A stretch of DNA of 32,913 nt from assembly GCA_025351025.1 (NCBI GenBank), contig JANXWR010000309.1:1-32913 (forward strand). Reading direction: 5' to 3'. Origin of the DNA: Burkholderiales bacterium (GTDB lineage Bacteria; Pseudomonadota; Gammaproteobacteria; Burkholderiales; Burkholderiaceae_C). This document shows, piece by piece, positions 1-11,665 of this stretch. The position numbers and the translations under genes are program-made. The stretch's first letter is position 1. Every line of letters starts with the position of its first letter. A model generated the notes under the pieces. The model saw nothing but the letters and a program-made list of their open reading frames with translations. It was not told the origin of the DNA and ran no database searches.

Positions 1-440
1 ATGCCGCCCGAGAGCTGCCACGGGTACTTGCCCTCGAAGCCCTTCAGGCCGACGCGTTCGAGGTGTTCAAACGCGACCGCGCGCGCCTTCGCTTTGGTCA
101 GGCCGTGAATCTCAAGTGGCAGGCAGCAATTGCCGAGCACGGTACGCCAAGGGAACAGCGCAGGCGCCTGGAACACATAGCCGTAGGCACGCGCGAGCCG
201 CGCGTCGCGCGTGCTCTGGCCGTTCACGCGCACGACGCCCGCGGTGATCTGCTCGAGGTCGGCGATCACGCGCAGCAGCGTCGTCTTGCCGCAGCCCGAG
301 GGCCCGATCAGCGAGATGAACTCGCCCTCGCCGATCGTCAGGCTGACGTCGGCGAGCGCCGTGACCGTGTGCTCCCTGGCGGGATAGACGACCGAGACGC
401 CTTGGACTTCGACGGTGGCGGGAGAGAGAGAAGTCGACAA
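1..440 (-). CDS. ABC transporter ATP-binding protein, NitT/TauT-like (3' part beyond left edge)
   Basis: Reverse-strand translation from a TTG at 438-440 reads STSLSPATVEVQGVSVVYPAREHTVTALADVSLTIGEGEFISLIGPSGCGKTTLLRVIADLEQ...GYVFQAPALFPWRTVLGN...YPWQLSGG. Walker A is GPSGCGKTT, there is a Q-loop, and the signature motif lies at the window edge. Not in the ORF track because it is truncated. Confidence 0.85.
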   Translation of the reverse strand, partial: MSTSLSPATVEVQGVSVVYPAREHTVTALADVSLTIGEGEFISLIGPSGCGKTTLLRVIADLEQITAGVVRVNGQSTRDARLARAYGYVFQAPALFPWRTVLGNCCLPLEIHGLTKAKARAVAFEHLERVGLKGFEGKYPWQLSGG

Positions 441-454
441 AGGCGGGCTCGGGT

Positions 455-1762
455 TCAGGCGTTCACACGCGCCGGGTTGTTCGGGTGCGTGGTCCAGTTG
501 GCGTAGCTGCCCTCCACCATGCGGCCGGTGCGCGCATCGATCTCGCCCGGCTGCAAGGCGAACATCGTGATGCAGTCCGGCACCGGGCAAACCGAGACGC
601 AGAGGTTGCAGCCGACGCATTCGGCATCGATCACCTCGAAGTGACGTCGGCCGTCCTTGGTCGCCGTGATCGCCTGGTGCGAGGTGTCTTCGCACACCAC
701 GTGGCAACGGCCGCACTGGATGCACAGGTCCTGGTCGATGCGCGCCTTCTCGACGTGGTTGAGGTCGAGCGCGTTCCAGTCGACGATCGACGGCACGGCG
801 CGGCCGCGGAACGCCTCGATGTTCGCGAAGCCCTTGCTGTCCATGTATTCCGAGAGGCCGCTGCACAGGTCTTCGACGATCTTGAAGCCGTAGGTCATCG
901 CCGCGGTGCAGACCTGCACGTTGCCGGCGCCTAGCGCGATGAATTCGGCCGCGTCCTTCCAGGTCTCGATGCCGCCGATGCCGGAAATCGGCAACCCCGC
1001 CATCGCCGGCGTGCGCGCGATCTCGGCCACCATGGCGAGAGCGATCGGCTTCACCGCCGGGCCGCAATAGCCGCCGTGCGAGCCGGTGCGGCCGGTGTGC
1101 GGATGGATCAGCAGCTTGTCGAGGTCGACGCCCATCACCGAGTTGACGGTGTTGATCAGCGAGACCGCGTCGGCGCGGCCACGATGCGCCGCCAGCGCCG
1201 GCGGCTTGATGTCGGCCACGTTCGGCGTGAGCTTGACGATCACCGGCAGCCTCGTGTAGTGCTTGCACCAGGCCGTGACCATCTCGATGTACTCGGGCAC
1301 CTGGCCGACCGCCGAGCCCATGCCACGCTCGCTCATGCCGTGCGGGCAGCCGAAGTTGAGCTCGACGCCGTCGCAGCCGGTGTCGCGGACCATGCGCAGG
1401 ATCGCCTTCCAGGCATCTTCTTCGCACGGCACCATCAGCGAGACGACGACGGCGCGGTCGGGCCAGTTGCGCTTCACCCGGGCGATCTCGCCAAGGTTGA
1501 CCTCGAGCGGCCGATCCGTGATGAGCTCGATGTTGTTGAAGCCGATCAGGCGCCGGTCCTGCGAATAGAGCGCCGCGTAGCGCGGCCCGTTGACGTTGAC
1601 GATCGGCGGCCCCGCTTCGCCCAGCGTCTTCCAGACCACGCCCCCCCAGCCGGCCTCGAAGGCGCGCACGACGTTGTATTCCTTGTCGGTCGGCGGCGCC
1701 GAAGCGAGCCAGAACGGGTTCGGACTCTTGATGCCGGCAAAGGTGCAGCTCAGGTCGGCCAT
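455..1762 (-). CDS. preA: NAD-dependent dihydropyrimidine dehydrogenase subunit PreA
   Basis: 435 aa. DHODH-like barrel (GVELNFGCPHGMSERGMG) plus C-terminal 2x[4Fe-4S] ferredoxin motifs CIQCGRCHVVC and CVGCNLCVSVCPVPDC. Adjacent to preT and hydA. Confidence 0.93.
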   Translation of the reverse strand: MADLSCTFAGIKSPNPFWLASAPPTDKEYNVVRAFEAGWGGVVWKTLGEAGPPIVNVNGPRYAALYSQDRRLIGFNNIELITDRPLEVNLGEIARVKRNWPDRAVVVSLMVPCEEDAWKAILRMVRDTGCDGVELNFGCPHGMSERGMGSAVGQVPEYIEMVTAWCKHYTRLPVIVKLTPNVADIKPPALAAHRGRADAVSLINTVNSVMGVDLDKLLIHPHTGRTGSHGGYCGPAVKPIALAMVAEIARTPAMAGLPISGIGGIETWKDAAEFIALGAGNVQVCTAAMTYGFKIVEDLCSGLSEYMDSKGFANIEAFRGRAVPSIVDWNALDLNHVEKARIDQDLCIQCGRCHVVCEDTSHQAITATKDGRRHFEVIDAECVGCNLCVSVCPVPDCITMFALQPGEIDARTGRMVEGSYANWTTHPNNPARVNA

Positions 1763-1798
1763 GGCGATGGGATTCCTTTTGTCGATCCGGCGTGACGC

Positions 1799-3181
1799 TC
1801 AGGCCGCGGCGCGGCGAAGTCGCGTGAACGGCTTGCCTACACGCGCGATGCCGAGGGCGCGGTCGATCGAATGGGCGGCGATCTTGCCGTGCTCGACCGC
1901 CTCGACCGTCAGGTCCTGGCCGCCCCAGGTGCAGTCGCCGCCGGCCCAGACCCTGGCATGCGAGGTGCGCCCTTGCGCGTCGACCTCGATGCGACCGCCG
2001 CGTACCGCGAGCGTCGTCAGCATCGGATCGACGAGCACCAGCGTCTGGCCGATCGCCTTCAGCAGCGTGTCGGCGGCGAGGCTCCAGTGCCGGCCGGTCG
2101 ACTCGAGCTTGCCGCCCACGTCCTGCACGCCGACGAAGGTCGCACCCGCGACGTGGCCCTCGGGCGCGTCGAGGCTCTTCAGGACGCTCCAGGTGCGGAT
2201 CGTCACGCCGTTCAGCTGCGCCAATTCGCGCTCGTAGGTCGACGCCGGCATGCGCTCCAGGTCGCGCCGATAGACGATGGTCACCTCCTCGGCGCCGAGC
2301 TTCTTCGACTGCACGGCGGCGTCGATCGCCGTCATGCCGCCGCCGATGACGACGACGCGCCGGCCGACCGGCAGAGCCGCGTAGTCGCTCGCCTGGCGCA
2401 GGCCGGCGATGAAGCCGATCGCGTTGCCGACGCCGCCCGTGTTCTCGCCGGCGAGGCCGAGGGCGTTGACCCCGCCGAGGCCGAGGCCGATGAAGACCGC
2501 GTCGTACTGCATCTCCAGGTCGGCCAGCATGACGTGCTCGCCGAGCGCCTGTCCGCAGCGCATCTCGATGCCACCGATCGAGAGCAGCCAGGCAATCTCC
2601 TTCTGCGCGAAGTCGTCGGTGGTCTTGTAGGTGGCCAGGCCGTATTCGTTCAGGCCGCCCGGCAACGGCTGCGCCTCGAACACGGTCACGTCATGCCCGA
2701 GCATCGCCGCACGATGCGCGCAGGCGAGGCCGGCCGGCCCGGCGCCGACGACGGCGATGCGTCGGCCGGTCGGCGCCGCACGCGTGAACATCGGCGTGCC
2801 CGGCGCGACGAAGTACGCATCGGTCGCGTGCCGCTGCAGAAGGCCGATCTCGACCGGCTTGTCCTCGTTGGTGTTGCGCACGCAGGCCTGCTCGCACAGC
2901 ACCTCGGTCGGGCAGACGCGCGCGCACATGCCGCCGAACACGTTGGCCTCGAGGATGGCGCGCGCCGCGCCGCGCAGGTTCTTCTCGCCGATGCGGCGCA
3001 CGAACGACGGAATGTCGATGCCGGTCGGGCAGGCGGCGACACAGGGCGCGTCGTAGCAGTAGTAGCAGCGCTCGGCCTCGATCAGCGCCTGCACCGGCGT
3101 CAGCGGCGGATGCGCGTCGCCGAAGTTCTCGCGGTACTGGGCGGCGGAAAGCCGGCCGGCCTTGACGTCGGGGCCGGCCAT
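1799..3181 (-). CDS. preT: NAD-dependent dihydropyrimidine dehydrogenase subunit PreT
   Basis: 460 aa. N-terminal Fe-S motif CYYCYDAPCVAACPTGIDIPSFVRRI, FAD/NAD motifs VVGAGPAGLACA and VVIGGGMTAID. GGAGG ribosome-binding site upstream of the ATG. Confidence 0.92.
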   Translation of the reverse strand: MAGPDVKAGRLSAAQYRENFGDAHPPLTPVQALIEAERCYYCYDAPCVAACPTGIDIPSFVRRIGEKNLRGAARAILEANVFGGMCARVCPTEVLCEQACVRNTNEDKPVEIGLLQRHATDAYFVAPGTPMFTRAAPTGRRIAVVGAGPAGLACAHRAAMLGHDVTVFEAQPLPGGLNEYGLATYKTTDDFAQKEIAWLLSIGGIEMRCGQALGEHVMLADLEMQYDAVFIGLGLGGVNALGLAGENTGGVGNAIGFIAGLRQASDYAALPVGRRVVVIGGGMTAIDAAVQSKKLGAEEVTIVYRRDLERMPASTYERELAQLNGVTIRTWSVLKSLDAPEGHVAGATFVGVQDVGGKLESTGRHWSLAADTLLKAIGQTLVLVDPMLTTLAVRGGRIEVDAQGRTSHARVWAGGDCTWGGQDLTVEAVEHGKIAAHSIDRALGIARVGKPFTRLRRAAA

Positions 3182-3200
3182 CAGCGGTCCCTCCGGCTCT

Positions 3201-3265
3201 TGTCATCCTGAGCGGAGCGAAGGATCTCGACGCCGATGAGGCCCTTCGCTTCGCTCAGGGTGACA
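3201..3265. repeat. Dispersed palindromic intergenic repeat, 'TGTCATCCTGAGCG(A/G)AGCGAAGGATC' type
   Basis: Left arm tgtcatcctgagcggagcgaagg (3201-3223) is the reverse complement, with about 2 mismatches, of cccttcgcttcgctcagggtgaca (3242-3265). Its spurious translation ends in LRSAQDDK, a known hallmark of this repeat class. Confidence 0.8.
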
Positions 3266-3278
3266 AGGATGGGCCTCA

Positions 3279-4784
<1,506 letters not shown>

Positions 4785-6059
4785 TCACGCAACGGCGACC
4801 GTCTCGGCGCTCTTGCCGACCACGGGCAGCTCGTTGGCCTTGGCCAGCATGGCCTGGAACAGCACGTTGCCGCCGGCCTCGATCCACTCGGGCTTGGCGT
4901 CTTCGATCTCGTTGTGGCTGATGCCGCCGACGCAGGGCACGAAGATCATCGCCGTCGGCGTCACCGTGCTCATGTAGCAGGCGTCGTGGCCGGCGCCCGA
5001 TACGATCTCGCGCGTCGAGTAGCCCAGGCGCTTCGCCCCCGAGCGAACCATCTCGACGCAGCTCTCGTCGAAGTGCACGCAGTCGTACTGGAAGATCTGC
5101 TTCAGGTCGTGCTCGAGCCGGCTGGCTGCGGCGATTCTCGCCACGCCTTCCCTCAGCTCGGCGTCCATCTGCGCCAGCTCGTCGTTGATCGGGCAGCGGA
5201 AGTCGACGGTCAGGAAGACCCGGCCGGGAATGACGTTGCGCGAGTTCGGGTAGCTGTTGATCATGCCGACCGTCGAGACGGCGAGCGGCGCATGCTTGAG
5301 GCCGATCTCGTTGACGAGCTGGATCACCCTGGCGGCGCCGAGCAGCGCGTCGCGCCGCACCGGCATCGGCGTCGGCCCGGCGTGCGACTCCTGGCCGGTC
5401 AGCGTCAGCTCGTACCAGCGCTGGCCCTGCGCATCGGTGACGACACCGATCGTCTGCCCTTCGTGCTCGAGAATTGGACCCTGCTCGATGTGCGTCTCGA
5501 AGAAGGCGTGCACCGGGCGCTTGCCCATCGGCTCGTTGCCGAGGTAGCCGATCCGCGCCAGCTCCTCGCCGATCGTCTTGCCTTGCTGATCGGTTCGCGA
5601 GTGGCCGTATTCGAGCGAGAACACACCGGCGTAAACGCCGGAGCCGACCATGGCCGGAGCGAAGCGCGACCCTTCCTCGTTCGTCCACACCGAGGCCTCG
5701 ATCGGCCGCTCGGTCTCGATCCCCAGGTCGTTGAGGGTGCGGATCACTTCCAGGCCGGCGAGGACGCCGTAGACGCCATCGAAGCGGCCGCCGGTCGGCT
5801 GGCTGTCGAGGTGGCTGCCGGTGCCGACCGGTGCCAGGCTGTTGTTGCGCCCGGGCCGGCGCGCGAAGATGTTGCCCATCTGGTCGATCTTGATGCCGCA
5901 GCCGGCGTCCTTGCACCACTGCACGAACAGGTCGCGGCCCTCCTTGTCGAGATCGGTCAGGGTCAGGCGGCAGACGCCGCCCTTCGGCGTAGCGCCGATC
6001 CGGGCCATTTCCATCAGGCTAGCCCACAGGCGATCGCCGTTTATTCTCAAGTCATTCAT
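4785..6059 (-). CDS. Zn-dependent M20-type amidohydrolase (beta-ureidopropionase / N-carbamoyl-amino-acid hydrolase family)
   Basis: 424 aa. GTGSHLDSQPTGGRFDGVYGVLAGLEVIRTLND, WTNEEGSRFAPAMVGSGV and GAGHDACYMS motifs. Context: third step of reductive pyrimidine degradation. Confidence 0.9.
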   Translation of the reverse strand: MNDLRINGDRLWASLMEMARIGATPKGGVCRLTLTDLDKEGRDLFVQWCKDAGCGIKIDQMGNIFARRPGRNNSLAPVGTGSHLDSQPTGGRFDGVYGVLAGLEVIRTLNDLGIETERPIEASVWTNEEGSRFAPAMVGSGVYAGVFSLEYGHSRTDQQGKTIGEELARIGYLGNEPMGKRPVHAFFETHIEQGPILEHEGQTIGVVTDAQGQRWYELTLTGQESHAGPTPMPVRRDALLGAARVIQLVNEIGLKHAPLAVSTVGMINSYPNSRNVIPGRVFLTVDFRCPINDELAQMDAELREGVARIAAASRLEHDLKQIFQYDCVHFDESCVEMVRSGAKRLGYSTREIVSGAGHDACYMSTVTPTAMIFVPCVGGISHNEIEDAKPEWIEAGGNVLFQAMLAKANELPVVGKSAETVAVA

Positions 6060-6096
6060 CGCGCACTCCTCGTCGGTTCGGCAGATCCCCGGTTAT

Positions 6097-6111
6097 GCCC
6101 GCTTCGCGGGC
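6097..6111. other. Short perfect hairpin gcccgc-ttc-gcgggc between the hyuC-like start and the monooxygenase stop
   Basis: 6-bp perfect stem with 3-nt loop. No U-tract, so terminator function is not supported. Confidence 0.4.
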
Positions 6112-6175
6112 GCCCGTCCAGCGGTGCCATGCCGGAGATTTCAGCACGAAGGGTGCCAGCCGGCCGGATGGCGCC

Positions 6176-7417
6176 TCATGCGACGGGCGAGCGCACATGC
6201 TCGGGACGCACGCCCATGCCGAGCAGGCGGGCGAACAGCCGCTGCAGCGCCGGCACCGCCGTCAGCAAGCGCATGGGCAGAGGCACGCGCAGCTCGGCCC
6301 CGGCGCTGGTGCTCATGACGGGGACGAGCACGTTATTCTGGATCGTCACCTGCATCGCCTGCGTCGCCTTGGTCGACCAGAGACGGCGCTGGCGCACGGT
6401 GTCGAGATCGGCCTCGGTGACCATGCCGGCACGGAGCTTTTCGGCGAGCAGGTTGGCCGCGGCGACCGCGTCCTGGATCGCCAGGTTGATGCCGACGCCG
6501 CCGACCGGCGACATCGCGTGCGCCGCGTCGCCGATGCAGAGCAGGCCCGGCCTCGACCAGTGCAGCAGGCGATCGACGGCGACGGTGAGCAGCTTGACGT
6601 CTTGCCACGAACGAACGTCGCCGATGTGCGGCGCGAGCAGCGGCGCGGTGGCCACGACCTGGCGGCGAAAGACCTCGATGTCCTGGCGCTGCAGCGCCTC
6701 GGCGCCGCCCTTGGGGATGACGAAGGCGCACTGCCAAGAGTCGCCGCGGTCGATGGTGACGACGAAATGGCCCGGGGCGACGCGAGCCAGCGCCGAGTCC
6801 TCGCCCGCCGGATCGCGGCCGACGCGGAACCAGAGCACGTCGATCGGCACGCCGAGGCCCTCGACCGCCAGGCCGGCCGCCGCGCGCACCGTCGAATGGC
6901 GGCCGTCGCAGCCGATCGTGCAGTCGGCGCGGACCTCGAAGTCGCCCTGTGGCGACGTGCCGCGGACGCCGGCGACGGGGCCGTCGGCCTCGACGATCAG
7001 GCCCGTCACGTTGGCCTGCATCGTCAGCGTGAACGCCGGCAGCGCACGGGCTCGGCCGGACAGGAAATCGAGGAACTCCCACTGCGGCATCATGGCGATG
7101 AAGGCGTAGCGCGCCGGCAGGCCGCCGAAGTCGCCGAGCTGGACTCGCTCGGCGCCGAACACGCCGCCCACGATGCGGAGCTTCTGGTGCGGCCGCTCCA
7201 GGAAATCGTCGAGCAGTCCCAGCTCGTCCATGATGCGCAGCGTCGACGGATGCACCGTGTCGCCGCGAAAGTCGCGCAGGAAGTCGCCGTGCTTCTCGAG
7301 CACGACCGTCTTCACCCCGGCACGCGCGAGCAGGTAGCCGAGCATCATTCCCGCGGGGCCGCCGCCGACGATGCAGCACTGCGTACGGGTCGGGTTCGGT
7401 TCGCTGGCCATGGTCAT
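6176..7417 (-). CDS. FAD-dependent monooxygenase/oxidoreductase
   Basis: Start trimmed from ORF 6176..8236 to MTMASEPNPTRTQ. CCIVGGGPAGMMLGYLLARAGVKTVVLEK (GxGxxG) and GDAAHAMSPVGGVGINLAIQDA (FAD-binding GD motif). About 413 aa. Confidence 0.88.
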   Translation of the reverse strand: MTMASEPNPTRTQCCIVGGGPAGMMLGYLLARAGVKTVVLEKHGDFLRDFRGDTVHPSTLRIMDELGLLDDFLERPHQKLRIVGGVFGAERVQLGDFGGLPARYAFIAMMPQWEFLDFLSGRARALPAFTLTMQANVTGLIVEADGPVAGVRGTSPQGDFEVRADCTIGCDGRHSTVRAAAGLAVEGLGVPIDVLWFRVGRDPAGEDSALARVAPGHFVVTIDRGDSWQCAFVIPKGGAEALQRQDIEVFRRQVVATAPLLAPHIGDVRSWQDVKLLTVAVDRLLHWSRPGLLCIGDAAHAMSPVGGVGINLAIQDAVAAANLLAEKLRAGMVTEADLDTVRQRRLWSTKATQAMQVTIQNNVLVPVMSTSAGAELRVPLPMRLLTAVPALQRLFARLLGMGVRPEHVRSPVA

Positions 7418-7422
7418 GCGCC

Positions 7423-8463
<1,041 letters not shown>

Positions 8464-8491
8464 GACCCGATGCCGGTGCGACGACGGACGC

Positions 8492-8800
8492 TCATCGCTG
8501 CGCCGGCGGCACGGCGCGAAGCGAGGCGGCGAAGGCGTCGTGCGCCGCCGCATCGACCGGCCGGTGCCGGACTATCGTGCTCGCCGGATAGTGGCCGAGG
8601 AAGTTGTCGCCCTTCCGGCGCTGCGCCGGGCGGATCGGCCGCGGCACGAAGCCGCCACCGCAGTTCGGGCAGACGTCGTGCAATACCGACTCGACGCAAT
8701 CGGCGCAGAAGGTGCATTCGAAGCTGCAGATGCGCGCTTCGGCCGACGCGGGCGGCAGCGCTGTGTCACAGTGTTCGCAGGTCGGTCGCAGTTGCAGCAT
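8492..8800 (-). CDS. DUF1272-like small zinc-ribbon protein
   Basis: 102 aa: MLQLRPTCEHCDTALPPASAEARICSFECTFCADCVESVLHDVCPNCGGGFVPRP. Multiple CxxC motifs with the typical DUF1272 N-terminus (from memory). Confidence 0.75.
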   Translation of the reverse strand: MLQLRPTCEHCDTALPPASAEARICSFECTFCADCVESVLHDVCPNCGGGFVPRPIRPAQRRKGDNFLGHYPASTIVRHRPVDAAAHDAFAASLRAVPPAQR

Positions 8801-8920
8801 GGCGGCTACGGATGATGAATCGCGTCATCGAGCGTAGCAGGCCCTCGGCCCGGTTCGCCACACCGGCGATTCACTAACATCGACGCCGACACGGCCAAAG
8901 CGCCGCGAGGGAGACAGGCG

Positions 8921-9850
8921 ATGGATTCGAAAGGCCGCTACACCGACGGGCTCGGCAATTTCAACGGCGGCGCCCTCGCCAGAGACGTGCTCATCGCCGT
9001 CGTCGTGCTCGTCCTGCTCGTCTGGGTCTGGCCGCTGCGCACGGTGCCGACCGGGCACCGTGGCGTGATCACGGTAGGCGGCGCGATCCGCGGCATCGAG
9101 AACGAAGGCTTCCTGCTCGTCTGGCCCTGGCAGCGGCTCGACATCTTCAACATCCGCGCCGAGGAGGCGACCGTCGAGGGCGCCGAGGGCAACACCAGCG
9201 ACACCCAGCCGGTCAAGGTGAGCCTGACGGTGCGCTACAGCATCCAGACCGACCGGGTCGCCGAGGTGTTCGAGAAGTACAGCCACGACGGCAACCTGCA
9301 GTCCTACGTGCAGACGGCGACGCAGGAGGTGTTCAAGGCGGTGACCGCCAAGTACACCGCGCCCGACCTGATCGCGCAACGCAGCCTGGTGTCGAGCGAC
9401 ATCGTCACCGGCTTGCGCGCCAAGCTGATCGTCTACGGGGCGCAAGTCATCAACGTCGACATGCGCAACTTCGCGTTCTCGTCCGACTACATGGCGGCCA
9501 TCAACCAGAAGGTGACGCAGGAGCAGTTGCGCCTGGCCACCGAGAACAAGGTGCTGACGGTGCAGGCCGAGCAGAAGCAGAAGGTTGCAGTCGCCGAAGC
9601 CGAGGCGACCGCGCTGAAGGCCAAGGCCGATGGCGAGGCCTATGCCAACCTGAAGGTCGCCACCGCCCAGGCCGAGGCGCTGAAGATCCAGAACGCGGCG
9701 CTGGCGCAGAACCGCGACGTGCTCGAGTTGCGCCGCATCGAGGTGGAGAAGATCAAGGCCGAGCACTGGAACGGCGCCCTGCCGACCTCGGTCTACGCCG
9801 GCGCGCCGATCCCCTTCTTCAACGTGCAGCCGACGCTGCCGGCGAAGTAG
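8921..9850 (+). CDS. SPFH/Band 7 (prohibitin-like) membrane protein
   Basis: 309 aa. N-terminal TM (VLIAVVVLVLLVWVWPL), GHRGVITVGGAIRG...EGFLLVWPWQ, and an Ala/Glu/Lys-rich coiled coil EQKQKVAVAEAEATALKAKADGEAYANLKVATAQAEALK. Confidence 0.88.
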   Translation: MDSKGRYTDGLGNFNGGALARDVLIAVVVLVLLVWVWPLRTVPTGHRGVITVGGAIRGIENEGFLLVWPWQRLDIFNIRAEEATVEGAEGNTSDTQPVKVSLTVRYSIQTDRVAEVFEKYSHDGNLQSYVQTATQEVFKAVTAKYTAPDLIAQRSLVSSDIVTGLRAKLIVYGAQVINVDMRNFAFSSDYMAAINQKVTQEQLRLATENKVLTVQAEQKQKVAVAEAEATALKAKADGEAYANLKVATAQAEALKIQNAALAQNRDVLELRRIEVEKIKAEHWNGALPTSVYAGAPIPFFNVQPTLPAK

Positions 9851-9865
9851 GCCTCGTCCGCGCCT

Positions 9866-10138
9866 TCACTTGCCCTTCTTCTGCTTGTCGAACTTGCGCC
9901 AGTAGGCGAACTCGTCTTCGTGGAACTCGATGTCGAGCTCCATGACGCGCGCCTGCAGCCGCTCCTGCAGGTCGGCCACCGCCTTGTTGTAGACGAGCGG
10001 CCCGATCTCCTCGAGAAAAAAGCCGAGCAGCGCCGCCGCGGCGACGTTGCCGATGCGCTCTTCCATGTTCTCGTGGAAGTAGCGCTCGATCGAGGCCATC
10101 GCCTCCTTGCGCGCCTCTTTGGAAATCTCGATCGTCAT
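9866..10138 (-). CDS. DUF2164-like protein
   Basis: Start trimmed to MTIEISKEARKEAMASIERYFHENMEERIGNVAAAALLGFFLEEIGPLVYNKAVADLQERL; 90 aa. Confidence 0.75.
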   Translation of the reverse strand: MTIEISKEARKEAMASIERYFHENMEERIGNVAAAALLGFFLEEIGPLVYNKAVADLQERLQARVMELDIEFHEDEFAYWRKFDKQKKGK

Positions 10139-10175
10139 CGTCTGCTCCGCTCGAAGTCTGGCGAAATTGTGCGGC

Positions 10176-10742
10176 TCAGCCGGCCCGCATCGGCTTGCTG
10201 AGAAACGCCGAGCCGGCGAGCACGAAGCGCCAAGGCAGATCCTGCGACTTGCTGATGCCGATGCGTGCGCCGCTGGCCACCTTGAACATCGCGTCAACAC
10301 CCTGCGGGACCAGGCGAAACGGCGGCCGGTCGAAGCGCAGGCCGTTCATCGCATGCATCACGCCGAGCGCCTGGCAAAGCCGGCCCGGCCCCGAGCAGAG
10401 CAGCCGCAGCTCCTGCTGGCCGCGCCGCTCGCGCATGGCGGCGACGCCTCGCGTCGGCTCGATGGCGCGGATCAGTACACCGGCACCGTGACCGGCGCGC
10501 ATGCAGACGACGTTCAGGCACCAGTGCAGGCCGTACGAGCGGTAGACGTAGGCGCGGCCCGACGGGCCGAACATCACGGCGTTGCGCGGCGTCTGGCCGC
10601 CGAAGGTGTGCGAGGCCGGCTCGCTCTCGTCGTAGGCCTCGGTCTCGACGATGCGGCCGCCGACGCCCGACACGAACAGGCTCGTGCCGATGAGCGCGCG
10701 TGCGACCTCGATCGAAGTCGCATCGAAGTCGATGGTCGTCAT
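10176..10742 (-). CDS. DNA-3-methyladenine glycosylase (AAG/MPG family)
   Basis: 188 aa. VETEAYDESEPASHTFGGQTPRNAVMFGPSGRAYVYRSYGLHWCLNVV is the AAG family signature. Confidence 0.92.
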   Translation of the reverse strand: MTTIDFDATSIEVARALIGTSLFVSGVGGRIVETEAYDESEPASHTFGGQTPRNAVMFGPSGRAYVYRSYGLHWCLNVVCMRAGHGAGVLIRAIEPTRGVAAMRERRGQQELRLLCSGPGRLCQALGVMHAMNGLRFDRPPFRLVPQGVDAMFKVASGARIGISKSQDLPWRFVLAGSAFLSKPMRAG

Positions 10743-10805
10743 CGCGGAAGGATAGCCAGCCGCCCTGCCTCGATAGAATTCGCGCCTTCTGCGAGGTGCG
10801 CTCCG

Positions 10806-11663
10806 TTGCTCTCCGATCGCCGCAAGGTCCTACCGCAATACCTGTTGCCCAAGCGCGGCCTGACCGCCTTTGCCGGCCGCGTCGCATCGCGCGAGCGCGG
10901 CGCGACCACGACGCGCCTCGTGCGCTGGTTCGTGCGCAAGTACGGCGTCGACATGAGCGAGGCGGCCAACCCCGACGTCGCTTCCTACGCCAGCTTCAAC
11001 GACTTCTTCACGCGCGCCCTCAAGCCCGGTGCGCGCCCGCTCGCCGGCGCCGACCTGGTCTGTCCGGTCGACGGCACGATCAGCCAGTTCGGCGCGATCG
11101 AGAAAGACCAGATCCTGCAGGCCAAAGGCCATCGCTATTCGACGACGGCGCTGGTCGGCGGCGACCGGGCGCTGGCCGAACGCTTTCAGGACGGCAGCTT
11201 CGCCACGCTCTACCTGAGCCCGAAGGACTATCACCGCATCCACATGCCCTGCGACGGCGTGCTGACGCGCATGATCGACGTGCCCGGCGCCTTCTTCTCG
11301 GTCAATCCGACGACGGCGCGCGGCGTGCCGGGCCTGTTCGCGCGCAACGAGCGCGTCGTCTGCGTGTTCGAGTCGAAGGCGGTCGGCAGCTTCGTGCTCG
11401 TGCTCGTCGGCGCGACCATCGTCGGCAGCATGGCCACGGTGTGGCACGGCATCGTTAATACGCCGCGAGTGCGCCGCGTGCGCGAATGGAACTACAGCGA
11501 CGGCAAGGTCGCCTTGCGAACGGGCGAGGAAATGGGCCGCTTCATGCTCGGCTCGACCGTCGTGCTGTTGTTCGGCGAGAGTGCCGGGCTTGCCTTCAAT
11601 CCGGCCTGGCAGCCGGGGCGGGCGATCCGGCTCGGCGAGGCGATGGCCACGAAGCGCGGTTGA
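10806..11663 (+). CDS. psd: Phosphatidylserine decarboxylase proenzyme
   Basis: Probable TTG start (LLSDRRKVLPQYLLPKRGLTAFAGRVA). FNDFFTRALKPGARP, YLSPKDYHRIHMPCDG, and autocleavage motif LGSTVVLLFG. Trimmed from the 518-aa ORF. Confidence 0.92.
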   Translation: MLSDRRKVLPQYLLPKRGLTAFAGRVASRERGATTTRLVRWFVRKYGVDMSEAANPDVASYASFNDFFTRALKPGARPLAGADLVCPVDGTISQFGAIEKDQILQAKGHRYSTTALVGGDRALAERFQDGSFATLYLSPKDYHRIHMPCDGVLTRMIDVPGAFFSVNPTTARGVPGLFARNERVVCVFESKAVGSFVLVLVGATIVGSMATVWHGIVNTPRVRRVREWNYSDGKVALRTGEEMGRFMLGSTVVLLFGESAGLAFNPAWQPGRAIRLGEAMATKRG

Positions 11664-11665
11664 AG

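Noticed and set aside
63-506. 147-aa plus-strand ORF at the left edge
   Set aside because: Antisense to a clear ABC transporter ATPase with Walker A motif on the minus strand.
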